Shown: positions 1 through 6,656 of the stretch, piece by piece | Numbering within the stretch: position 1 is the first letter of the stretch | How the letters are laid out: each line of letters opens with the position of its first letter | The notes under the pieces: model-generated | Told to the model about the DNA's origin: nothing | The model's input: the letters and a program-made list of their open reading frames with translations, nothing else | Databases searched by the model: none | Program-made: the position numbers and the translations under genes | Source of the DNA: Clostridiales bacterium | GTDB taxonomy: Bacteria > Bacillota > Clostridia > Lachnospirales > Lachnospiraceae | Length of the DNA stretch: 7,244 nucleotides | Assembly: GCA_019418195.1 (NCBI GenBank) | Contig: DYCJ01000129.1 | Coordinates: 1-7,244 of the forward strand | Direction of reading: 5' to 3'

Positions 1-821
1 CCACACACGGTTCAATTGAACTCAAAGGAAAGATCCGCGGCGAAGATCACCCATTTGTAGATCATTTTCGTTTTATAAAGCAGTTTGAAGATGTCAATGT
101 CACCGCCAAACAGACGCTTCCTGCTCCTGCCCAGCTTCTTGCAGAATTATTCCGCGAAGATAACGGCGCTAAAACATCCGCCGTCTATCCGGAAAAAGAC
201 GAACTGATCCGGGATATTGCAGCAGCCTACCGCACAGTCATCCTTGACCTGTATCGCGCCGGATGCCGTAATATCCAGCTTGATGACTGTACATGGGGAA
301 TGTTCTGCGACTCATCCTACTGGAATGCAAGACAGCAGGAGCATGTTACTCTGGAAGATGAGGCTGGAAAATATCTGATGGTCAATAACCTTGCTCTTGA
401 GGATCTTCCGGAGGACCTGACGGTCGCAACACACGTATGCCGCGGGAACTACCATTCCACCTGGGCAAGCAGCGGCGGTTACGCGCCGGTCGCCCCGTAT
501 CTGTTTGCAGGGGAAAATACAGATACCTTCTATCTGGAGTTTGACGATGAACGCTCCGGGGGCTTCGAACCGCTGCAGTATGTTCCTGAAGGGAAAAACG
601 TTGTGCTCGGGCTTATCACAACCAAGTCCCCGGTGCTGGAAAGCAAGGATAAGATCATCGCCCGCATCCATGAAGCCGCAGGATATGTGCCCCTTGACCA
701 TTTATATCTAAGCCCGCAGTGCGGTTTTGCCTCCTGCGAGATCGGGAATAAACTGACAGAGGAAGACCAGTGGGCAAAGCTGGCGCTTGTTAAGGAGATT
801 GCTGAGGAAGTCTGGGGATAA
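1..821 (+). CDS. Cobalamin-independent methionine synthase-like methyltransferase (YxjG/YxjH type), 5'-truncated by window edge
   Basis: The reading frame is open from position 3, giving the last 272 residues of a protein that begins before the window; the internal ATG at 300 is not the start. The product resembles the C-terminal catalytic domain of MetE and the shorter YxjG/YxjH proteins of Firmicutes (about 370-380 residues), so roughly 100 residues should be missing. The zinc-site residues of the family are all visible: His and Cys in HVC (codons at 432 and 438), Glu in YLEF (537) and Cys in PQCGF (720). The segment QLDDCTW (around 280-299) fits the conserved barrel strand ending in Asp-Asp. 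These proteins are expected to transfer a methyl group to a thiol such as homocysteine in the cytosol. The methyl donor of the short family is not certain, and full MetE cannot be excluded without the N-terminus. The gene is convergent with the AraC-type gene. Confidence 0.88.
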   Translation, partial: THGSIELKGKIRGEDHPFVDHFRFIKQFEDVNVTAKQTLPAPAQLLAELFREDNGAKTSAVYPEKDELIRDIAAAYRTVILDLYRAGCRNIQLDDCTWGMFCDSSYWNARQQEHVTLEDEAGKYLMVNNLALEDLPEDLTVATHVCRGNYHSTWASSGGYAPVAPYLFAGENTDTFYLEFDDERSGGFEPLQYVPEGKNVVLGLITTKSPVLESKDKIIARIHEAAGYVPLDHLYLSPQCGFASCEIGNKLTEEDQWAKLALVKEIAEEVWG

Positions 822-836
822 ATGACACAAATATTT

Positions 837-885
837 CCGGAAAAGTACAGGCAGGTCAACAGCTGCCCTGCCTGTACTCTTCCGG
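837..885. terminator. Long hairpin between convergent genes, probable terminator mainly for the AraC-type gene
   Basis: Arms at 837-855 and 867-885 are complementary over 19 positions, with an 11-base loop. The only imperfection is at 843/879: it is a G-U wobble in minus-strand RNA but an A-C mismatch in plus-strand RNA, so the helix is better in the AraC-type transcript. On the minus strand the helix is followed by AAATATTTGTG, moderately U-rich but not a classic U-tract; on the plus strand no T-run follows. The right arm lies inside the AraC-type coding sequence, and that gene's stop codon (856-858) is the start of the loop. The hairpin begins 15 bases after the methyltransferase stop, so it could also protect or end that transcript. 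Confidence 0.6.
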
Positions 886-1173
886 CGTTATCCCATACAT
901 CTTTCGGAATACAGAAACAAATTTATTTGGATTTTTATACCCTGCTTTCAGTGCAATAGCATCAACAGAAAGATCCGTATCCTGAAGCAGTCCGCAGGCG
1001 GCTTCCATCCGGCAGTTCCGCAGATAGATATAGAAGGATACGCCATATGTTTTTCGGAACTCTGTCTTTAAAGTCCGAAGGGGTATCCCATAGTCGGAAG
1101 CAGCCTGTTTTACTGTATATTGTCTGCCCGGGTTTGCCTTTATATCGTCCCCTATTTTTATAATATCTTCCAT
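856..1173 (-). CDS. Stand-alone AraC-type DNA-binding domain protein
   Basis: The 105-residue product consists almost entirely of the two helix-turn-helix units of the AraC family: HTH1 at about residues 18-41 and HTH2 at about 68-92. The typical family ending is present, with AGYKNPNKF, FRKMYGITPEEYR and the linker pattern YLRNCRMEAACGLL. The sequence style is closest to PchR-like members, but this is only an impression. Family members usually have 250-300 residues with a separate sensing domain; none is present here. An in-frame TAA lies two codons before the ATG, and a promoter lies about 60 bases upstream, so the lone domain appears to be the intended product. It may be a minimal regulator or the relic of a larger gene. 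Its ligand and targets are unknown. The GGAGG at 1188-1192 is 14 bases from the ATG, which is unusually far. Confidence 0.83.
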   Translation of the reverse strand: MEDIIKIGDDIKANPGRQYTVKQAASDYGIPLRTLKTEFRKTYGVSFYIYLRNCRMEAACGLLQDTDLSVDAIALKAGYKNPNKFVSVFRKMYGITPEEYRQGSC

Positions 1174-1187
1174 ATATTACCGTTCAT

Positions 1188-1192
1188 CCTCC
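1188..1192 (-). promoter_or_regulatory. Ribosome-binding site of the AraC-type gene, oddly spaced
   Basis: The minus strand reads GGAGG followed by 14 bases and the ATG at 1173. The spacing is longer than the usual 5-10 bases. A second ATG abuts the GGAGG directly (1187-1185) and opens a nine-codon, out-of-frame reading frame that overlaps the gene start. No other in-frame start exists, because a TAA stands two codons upstream and no ATG, GTG or TTG occurs in the first codons of the domain. Initiation may therefore be weak. Confidence 0.5.
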
Positions 1193-1232
1193 AACAGACA
1201 GATAATCTCAACTTGCTTCTTTTAATTCTTTG

Positions 1233-1260
1233 ATTATACTAGAATTCCCCTCCATTACAA
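1233..1260 (-). promoter_or_regulatory. Sigma-A-type promoter for the AraC-type gene
   Basis: On the minus strand TTGTAA (1260-1255) is followed by a 16-base spacer and a perfect TATAAT (1238-1233). Transcription would start near 1226, giving a leader of about 50 bases before the AraC-type ATG. This places the gene in its own unit, separate from the LysR gene that ends at 1281 on the same strand. No convincing terminator separates the two genes, so read-through is also possible. Confidence 0.62.
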
Positions 1261-1280
1261 GCCGTCCGGCTCAGAAAGGC

Positions 1281-2207
1281 TCAGCCCTCCATAATCCCAA
1301 GATACTTCTTCAGCGCCACTATATACATCTCCCCCACTTTCCCGGGCATCGCATTTTTTCTCACGACATAGCCAATCTCCATGACGCTGTTGTGATTCTC
1401 CTCATCGTCCCGGAACGGAACAGCCGCAAATTCATTGCCGTTGAGCTCCTCGCAGATGATCCCGGAGCAGAGTGTGTATCCGTTCAGCCCGACCATCAGG
1501 TTCAGCATGGTCGCCCTGTCATTTGCCCGGATGATCCTCGGGTATTCGTTGGTAGATAGAATTTCTTCTGCAAGATAAAAAGAACTGTTGTCCCCCTGCT
1601 CAAACGCAAGGCAGGGATAGTCAGAAAGCTGGCTGAAGCTGATAGACTCTTCTTTCGCCAGCGGATGATTTTTCCATAAGTACACATACGCCTGGCAGTC
1701 GATCAGATGGTGAAACTCCAGACCGGCCGAGCGAAGCAGCTTCTCCATACTCTTTCTGTTAAAATCGCTGAGATAGAGAACGCCGATCTCGCTTTTCATA
1801 GTGCTGACGTCACTGATCACTTCCGCAGTCTTTGTCTCCCGGATGGCAAACTCATATTTGGACATATCAAACTGTTTCGCCATATCCACAAATGCTTTCA
1901 CTGCGAATGAATAGTGCTGGGTGGAAACGCCGAATTTCTTCTTCAGGGAACCGTTTTCCCCATACTTCTCAAGAATCGTCTCATACTGGCCGTAGAGCTG
2001 CTTTGCGTACAGAAGGAACTCCGCCCCGTCGTTAGTCAGGGTTACTCCTCTTCCACTGCGATTGAACAGTATGATCCCCAGTTCTTTTTCCAGCTCCTGC
2101 ACGGCGCTGGTCAGAGATGGCTGGGAGACATATAACAGCTCCGCAGCCTTATTTATCGATTTTGTCTCAGCTATCGTAATAATATAGTTCAACTGGGTCA
2201 GTGTCAT
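1281..2207 (-). CDS. LysR-type transcriptional regulator
   Basis: The 308-residue length is normal for LysR proteins. The N-terminal winged helix-turn-helix covers residues 1-60; the HTH is at about 18-37 with the hallmark NKAAELLYVSQPSLTSAV, followed by LEKELG and LFNRSGRGVTLT. A linker helix (about 58-85) leads to the periplasmic-binding-protein-like effector domain (about 90-300), which includes WKNHPLA and a C-terminal EIGYVVRKN strand. It should act as a cytosolic tetrameric activator or repressor responding to a small molecule; the effector cannot be read. The ATG overlaps the stop of the upstream lipid-enzyme gene as ATGA (2204-2207), and its own Shine-Dalgarno is weak (GGGA about 9 bases upstream), so translation is probably coupled. 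LysR genes are more often divergent from their targets, so this arrangement is less usual. The methyltransferase two genes away is a possible but unproven target. Confidence 0.92.
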   Translation of the reverse strand: MTLTQLNYIITIAETKSINKAAELLYVSQPSLTSAVQELEKELGIILFNRSGRGVTLTNDGAEFLLYAKQLYGQYETILEKYGENGSLKKKFGVSTQHYSFAVKAFVDMAKQFDMSKYEFAIRETKTAEVISDVSTMKSEIGVLYLSDFNRKSMEKLLRSAGLEFHHLIDCQAYVYLWKNHPLAKEESISFSQLSDYPCLAFEQGDNSSFYLAEEILSTNEYPRIIRANDRATMLNLMVGLNGYTLCSGIICEELNGNEFAAVPFRDDEENHNSVMEIGYVVRKNAMPGKVGEMYIVALKKYLGIMEG

Positions 2208-2827
2208 TTCTCTGTTCCCGTCTCTCTTAAAGCTTTCAGATTGTGGCGTCCGTAGAGCACCAGTGAGATCAACATCATGACAACGCAGATCCCGATCAGC
2301 ACTTTCGACACAACATCCGGGATATTATACCAGAATACATGAATGATCATCATGGCATAGAGGAGCCATGTATTGACCTTTCCATGCCAGTCTGCTCCTA
2401 ATACTTTTCCTGTTTTCTGGATCACAAGAAGCCCTGTCACTCCCATGAAGAATTCTTTCACTACCATAAGAGCGAGAGGTGCGATCATCAGCGGGAACCG
2501 GGTGAGCAGGCAGAACAGCATGGCCGCCTGTGTCACTTTATCCGCGATCGGGTCAAGCACTTTTCCCAGATCGCTTATCATATTGAATTTTCTCGCAATG
2601 ATCCCGTCCACAGTATCTGTAAGACCGGATATGATCAGTATGATACCTGTCCACAGATAGTTTCTCTCCACACAGTACAGCCACATAAAGACCGGAATCA
2701 GGCACAGCCGGAAAAATGAGAGCAGATTGGGGATCGTCAGTATCTTGCTCTGTGAACTGCCCGTGCTTCCTTCTTTCGTATTCTGTGATTGTATATTTTC
2801 TTTCATGTTTTCTGATTCAGATTTCAT
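2204..2827 (-). CDS. CDP-alcohol phosphatidyltransferase, PgsA-like
   Basis: The 207-residue membrane protein carries the complete CDP-alcohol phosphotransferase signature D-x2-DG-x2-AR-x8-G-x3-D-x3-D: Asp71, Asp74, Gly75, Ala78, Arg79, Gly88, Asp92 and Asp96. These Asp residues bind the divalent metals and the CDP-lipid. The segment TIPNLLSFFRLCLIP (31-45) is typical of phosphatidylglycerophosphate synthases, which join CDP-diacylglycerol and glycerol 3-phosphate at the cytoplasmic membrane. Further hydrophobic segments lie at about 41-70, 101-135, 152-168 and 172-192. The first 27 residues are polar and unlike the family core. The start at 2827 is chosen because AGGAGG (2834-2839) lies 6 bases before it; an upstream in-frame ATG at 2911 lies above the promoter. 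Another product alcohol, such as a cardiolipin synthase-type reaction, cannot be excluded, and this may be a second copy beside a housekeeping pgsA. It is translationally linked to the LysR gene. Confidence 0.88.
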   Translation of the reverse strand: MKSESENMKENIQSQNTKEGSTGSSQSKILTIPNLLSFFRLCLIPVFMWLYCVERNYLWTGIILIISGLTDTVDGIIARKFNMISDLGKVLDPIADKVTQAAMLFCLLTRFPLMIAPLALMVVKEFFMGVTGLLVIQKTGKVLGADWHGKVNTWLLYAMMIIHVFWYNIPDVVSKVLIGICVVMMLISLVLYGRHNLKALRETGTEK

Positions 2828-2833
2828 TCGTTT

Positions 2834-2839
2834 CCTCCT
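2834..2839 (-). promoter_or_regulatory. Ribosome-binding site fixing the start of the CDP-alcohol phosphatidyltransferase
   Basis: The minus strand has AGGAGG, then 6 bases, then ATG at 2827. This is an ideal Shine-Dalgarno and rejects the longer in-frame start at 2911, which would also lie upstream of the predicted promoter -35 element. Confidence 0.85.
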
Positions 2840-2867
2840 GTGAAATTCATCCTGCCGTACGGATAAG

Positions 2868-2896
2868 ATGATAGGACGAATCCACAGACTTGTCAA
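2868..2896 (-). promoter_or_regulatory. Near-consensus sigma-A promoter for the lipid enzyme-LysR operon
   Basis: On the minus strand a perfect TTGACA (2896-2891) is followed by a 17-base spacer and TATCAT (2873-2868), one base from consensus. Transcription would start near 2861, leaving a leader of about 34 bases before the ATG at 2827. The position makes the lipid enzyme and LysR genes a unit independent of the ABC exporter operon. I saw no clear terminator for the exporter operon between 2828 and 2961. Confidence 0.75.
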
Positions 2897-2961
2897 TGAT
2901 TTTGGTCTCACTTTTGTCGATGTTTTTCCCTTGACTGTCTTAATGCATTCTATATCTCTTT

Positions 2962-4860
2962 CTAAGCCGCGAAATTACCGGTATACAGCTGATAATACTT
3001 ACCTTTCGCTGCGATCAGCTCATCATGCGTACCACGCTCGATAATCCTTCCCTGTTCCATAACCATGATACAGTCGGAGTTCTTGACTGTTGACAGACGA
3101 TGGGCGATGACAAATGTAGTACGTCCTTTCATCAGCGCGTCCATACCTGCCTGCACCAGTTTCTCGGTACGTGTATCAATGGAGGATGTCGCCTCGTCAA
3201 GGATCAGCGCCGGCGGATCAGCAACAGCCGCACGGGCAATGGCGAGAAGCTGTCTCTGACCCTGGCTTAAGTTTGCACCGTCGCCGGTAAGCATGGTGTT
3301 ATATCCATCCGGCAGACGGCGGATAAATCCGTCCGCATTAGCCAGTTTTGCAGCCTTGATACACTCTTCATCCGTAGCATCTAGCTTACCGTAACGGATG
3401 TTATCCATAACTGTTCCAGTGAACAGGTGGGTATCCTGGAGCACCATGCCGAGAGATCTTCTCAGATCCGGCTTCTTGATCTTGTTGATATTGATGCCAT
3501 CATAGCGGATCTTGCCGTCTGCGATATCGTAGAAACGGTTGATCAAATTGGTGATCGTCGTCTTTCCTGCGCCAGTTGCACCGACAAAGGCGACCTTCTG
3601 TCCCGGTTTCGCATACAGGCTGATATTATGAAGCACGATCTTATTTTCATCATAACCAAAATCCACATCATCAAGGACAACTGCGCCTTCCTGCTTTGTA
3701 TAGGTGACAGTGCCTTCTGCTTTGTGAGGATGTTTCCACGCCCACAGATTTGTCCTTACCGGAGACTCGGTCAGATTGCCGTTTTCATCCTCTACAGCAT
3801 TGACAAGTTCTACATATCCTTCGTCTTTTTCCGGCTCCTGATCCATCAGGTCAAATACACGCTGTGCGCCGGCTGTGGCGTTAACAACGAAGTTGATCTG
3901 CTGACTGACCTGCGTGATCGGGTTGGTAAAGCTTCTATTAAGGCCGACAAATGTAATGACCGTACCGATCGTAACACCGGCCAGCTCGTTAATCCCGAGG
4001 ATTGCCCCCACGATCGCCACCAGTGCGTAGCTGATCCATCCGATATTGGCATTAATAGGCATCAGCAGGTTTGCGTAACGGTTTGCCTTATTTGTACTGT
4101 CTCTGAGCTTCTCATTTACTTCATGAAAGTCTCTCATGGCCTCCTCTTCATGGCAAAAAACTTTCACGACCTTCTGTCCGTCCAGCATTTCTTCAATAAA
4201 GCCGTCTACAGTTCCCAGATCGATCTGCTGTCGGATATAATATTTCCCCGACAGTTTCGAAAATTTGGATGTCACAAAAAGCATGACAAAAGCGGTCAGG
4301 ATAGAAATTATTGTCAATACAGGATTCAGAATGATCATCGTAACCAGAGTAGCAAGCATAGTGATGACCGAATTGATGATCTGCGGGATACTCTGGCTCA
4401 GAAGCTGTCTGAGTGTATCAACATCGTTTGTATAGACCGACATGATATCACCGTGTGCATGGGTATCAAAATATTTGATCGGAAGTGACTCCATCCTGCG
4501 GAACAGATCGTCTCGTAAGTGACGCATCGTTCCCTGGCTGACATTGACCATGATACGGTTGTAAGAAAATGCGGTGATAACGCTGACCCCCATCACGCAT
4601 GCCAGCTGGATCAGATCCCTGGCAAGGCCGCTGAAATCATCTGTGCCGTTCTGGAGCATCGGTGTAATATAATCATCCACCAGAGTCTGGGGGAATGTAG
4701 CGCCGATGACCGTTGCAATGGCAGTGATCAGAATACAGACGATAACAAGCAAAAACGGAATTTTATAATAATGAAGCATGTACCGGATGACACGGGTGAT
4801 CAGTTTTGTAGCCGTACTCGTCCTTGATCCGGAATTCTTCTCATTCTTTTTCTCGTTCAT
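2962..4860 (-). CDS. ABC exporter half-transporter, catalytically intact subunit of a heterodimer (MsbA/LmrCD/TM287-288 type)
   Basis: The 632-residue protein fuses a six-helix type IV exporter membrane domain (about 20-335) to a nucleotide-binding domain (about 395-625). Visible motifs are Walker A GATGAGKT (427-434), Q-loop Gln475, signature LSQGQ (531-535), Walker B ALILD (551-555) with catalytic Glu556, D-loop Asp562 and switch His587. The catalytic residues are intact, but the signature has Gln in place of the first Gly of LSGGQ. This is the pattern of the TM288-like subunit of heterodimeric exporters: its signature serves the partner's degenerate site. A linker of about 45 residues (350-395), containing NLWAWKHP, joins the two domains and is longer than in the partner. 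Likely role: ATP-driven export of drugs, lipids or peptides across the cytoplasmic membrane; the substrate is unknown. It follows the partner gene by 26 bases, with AGGAGG (4872-4877) 11 bases before its ATG. Confidence 0.94.
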   Translation of the reverse strand: MNEKKNEKNSGSRTSTATKLITRVIRYMLHYYKIPFLLVIVCILITAIATVIGATFPQTLVDDYITPMLQNGTDDFSGLARDLIQLACVMGVSVITAFSYNRIMVNVSQGTMRHLRDDLFRRMESLPIKYFDTHAHGDIMSVYTNDVDTLRQLLSQSIPQIINSVITMLATLVTMIILNPVLTIISILTAFVMLFVTSKFSKLSGKYYIRQQIDLGTVDGFIEEMLDGQKVVKVFCHEEEAMRDFHEVNEKLRDSTNKANRYANLLMPINANIGWISYALVAIVGAILGINELAGVTIGTVITFVGLNRSFTNPITQVSQQINFVVNATAGAQRVFDLMDQEPEKDEGYVELVNAVEDENGNLTESPVRTNLWAWKHPHKAEGTVTYTKQEGAVVLDDVDFGYDENKIVLHNISLYAKPGQKVAFVGATGAGKTTITNLINRFYDIADGKIRYDGININKIKKPDLRRSLGMVLQDTHLFTGTVMDNIRYGKLDATDEECIKAAKLANADGFIRRLPDGYNTMLTGDGANLSQGQRQLLAIARAAVADPPALILDEATSSIDTRTEKLVQAGMDALMKGRTTFVIAHRLSTVKNSDCIMVMEQGRIIERGTHDELIAAKGKYYQLYTGNFAA

Positions 4861-4886
4861 AGATCAGTTTTCCTCCTCTCTCTGAT

Positions 4887-6656
4887 TCAGGCCGGCTGGT
4901 CGAAGTCGCCGCTGCCTTCAAGCTGTGAGTTGTAGATTTCCTGGTAAATTTCATTGCTCTTCAGCAGATTTTCATGGGTATCAAATGCATCGATCCTGCC
5001 GTCGTCCAGCACGAGGATCCTGTCAGCAGATTCCACACTGGAGACACGCTGGGCAATAATGATCTTCGTCGTGCCCGGGATTTCTTTCGCAAACGCAGCC
5101 CTGATGCTTGCATCCGTCGCCGTATCTACCGCGCTTGTAGAATCATCCAGAATCAGGACTTTCGGTTTCTTCAGAAGGGCGCGGGCAATACACAGACGCT
5201 GTTTCTGTCCTCCTGAAACGTTAGAGCCGCCCCGTTCGATCCTCGTATGATAGCCTTCCGGCATCCGGTCGATAAATTCATCGGCGCAGGCCGCCTTACA
5301 TGCCTCGATGCATTCCTCTTCTGTGGCGTCCGGATTACCCCAGCGCAGGTTGTCAAGGATCGTTCCGGAGAACAGTGTATTTTTCTGAAGGACTACAGAA
5401 ACCTGATTTCTCAGGACTTCCGTATCATATTTGCGGACGTCCACGCCGCCTACACAGACGGAACCTTCATCCACATCATACAGACGGCAGATCAGGTTGA
5501 CCAGGCTGCTCTTTCCTGAACCCGTGCCGCCGATCACACCGATCGTCTCTCCGCTCTTAATGTGCAGATCAATGTCTGACAGAGAATTCTTTCCACTGCC
5601 TTTTTTATACGAGAAGTTCACATGGTTGAAGTCAATGCTTCCGTCAGCTACTGTCATGACCGGATTCTCCGGATCTGTCAGGTCTGCCTTCTCGTTAAGT
5701 ACCTCGCTGATACGACGGATACTTGCCATGGACATACTGATCATAACGACCACCATGGAGAGCATCATCAGGCTCATCAGAAGGGCCATAATATAACTGA
5801 ACAGGCTGGTCAGGTCACCAGTGGTCATAGAGCCGCCGACAATAAATTGCGCACCGAACCATGAAACAGATATAATACAGAAATAAACCGCAACCATCAT
5901 GGCAGGGTTATTGAACGCCAGCAGACCCTCAGCCTTAACAGAAAGGTCATAAAGCATCTTTGATGCTTTGGAGAACTTGACATCCTCGTATTCCTCACGT
6001 ACAAATGCTTTTACAACACGGATTGCAGTTACATTTTCCTGTACGCTGGCATTTAAATCATCATATCTGCAGAATACCTGTCTGAATATTTTCAGTGTTA
6101 CCACCATGATCGAACCAATCACGATCACGAGGAATACGACGGCAATCAGGAACATAGCGCTCAGACGCGGGCTGATGATCAGGCACATTGCAAAGCTGAA
6201 AATCAGGTTCAGCGGAGCACGCACCGCTACACGGATGATCATCATATATGCGTTCTGAACATTGGTGATATCTGTCGTCATACGTGTGACCAGACCGGGC
6301 ACACTGAACTTATCAATATTTGAAAATGAAAACGTCTGGATATTGGCATAAATTGCTTCTCGCAGATTTGCTGAAAGCCCTGATGCGGCGCTTGCAGCGT
6401 TCTTTCCTGCAAATGCACCAAAAGCGAGACTTAAAAATGCCATAAGTACCATGAGGGCTCCATAGCGGTATACAACCGGAAGGTTACCGGCTTCAAGCCC
6501 CTGATCAATAATGATCGCAGTGACAAAGGGCATCAGTATTTCCATTATTACTTCAAGAGCGGTCAGCCCTATACAGAGAAAGGTGTCCCGCTTATACTTT
6601 CCCAGTTGTTGTAATACTTTTCTCACTGTAGATAAACCTCCCGTCTGTTTTTTCAT
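4887..6656 (-). CDS. ABC exporter half-transporter, degenerate-site subunit of a heterodimer (LmrC/TM287 type)
   Basis: The 589-residue protein has a six-helix membrane domain (about 22-310) and a nucleotide-binding domain (about 340-580). Motifs are Walker A GGTGSGKS (376-383), Q-loop Gln424, signature VSGGQ (480-484), Walker B VLILD (500-504), D-loop Asp511. Two catalytic positions are degenerate: Asp505 stands where Glu is expected, and Gln536 (AQRVSS) replaces the switch His. This pair of changes is typical of the TM287/LmrC-like half of heterodimeric exporters, so it is functional rather than decay. It should pair with the next gene's product, its canonical signature completing the active ATP site. 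The ATG at 6656 overlaps the MarR gene by 65 bases and has only GGAG 4 bases away. A GTG at 6626 (residue 11), with GGGAGG (6637-6642) 10 bases upstream, is an equally plausible start and would shorten the overlap to 35 bases. Confidence 0.94.
   Translation of the reverse strand: MKKQTGGLSTVRKVLQQLGKYKRDTFLCIGLTALEVIMEILMPFVTAIIIDQGLEAGNLPVVYRYGALMVLMAFLSLAFGAFAGKNAASAASGLSANLREAIYANIQTFSFSNIDKFSVPGLVTRMTTDITNVQNAYMMIIRVAVRAPLNLIFSFAMCLIISPRLSAMFLIAVVFLVIVIGSIMVVTLKIFRQVFCRYDDLNASVQENVTAIRVVKAFVREEYEDVKFSKASKMLYDLSVKAEGLLAFNNPAMMVAVYFCIISVSWFGAQFIVGGSMTTGDLTSLFSYIMALLMSLMMLSMVVVMISMSMASIRRISEVLNEKADLTDPENPVMTVADGSIDFNHVNFSYKKGSGKNSLSDIDLHIKSGETIGVIGGTGSGKSSLVNLICRLYDVDEGSVCVGGVDVRKYDTEVLRNQVSVVLQKNTLFSGTILDNLRWGNPDATEEECIEACKAACADEFIDRMPEGYHTRIERGGSNVSGGQKQRLCIARALLKKPKVLILDDSTSAVDTATDASIRAAFAKEIPGTTKIIIAQRVSSVESADRILVLDDGRIDAFDTHENLLKSNEIYQEIYNSQLEGSGDFDQPA

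Noticed and set aside
312..701. A 129-codon open frame on the minus strand within the methyltransferase gene
   Set aside because: The plus-strand frame carries all zinc-site residues of the MetE/YxjG family, and the antisense translation shows no recognisable domain.
1202..1237. ATAATC/GATTAT inverted repeat around the AraC-type promoter start site
   Set aside because: The arms are only six AT-rich bases, 24 bases apart, and one arm is mostly the -10 element, so chance is a sufficient explanation.
1261..1284. Rho-independent terminator after the LysR gene
   Set aside because: The only inverted repeat (AGCC/GGCT around a four-base loop) is very short and is not followed by a T-run on the minus strand. 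A nearby GGCTCAG direct repeat is short and overlaps the stop codon.
2828..2911. N-terminal extension of the CDP-alcohol phosphatidyltransferase from an ATG at 2911
   Set aside because: An ideal AGGAGG sits 6 bases before the ATG at 2827, and the longer start lies upstream of the predicted promoter, so it would not be on that transcript.
3427..4488. A 353-codon open frame on the plus strand
   Set aside because: It lies wholly antisense to an exporter gene with complete family motifs, its translation resembles no domain I recognise, and it has no promoter or ribosome-binding site. It is a codon-bias shadow.
5039..5146. Pseudogene reading of the degenerate nucleotide-binding domain
   Set aside because: The Asp-for-Glu and Gln-for-His changes match the well-known degenerate subunit of heterodimeric exporters, the frame is intact and the partner carries the complementary signature change.
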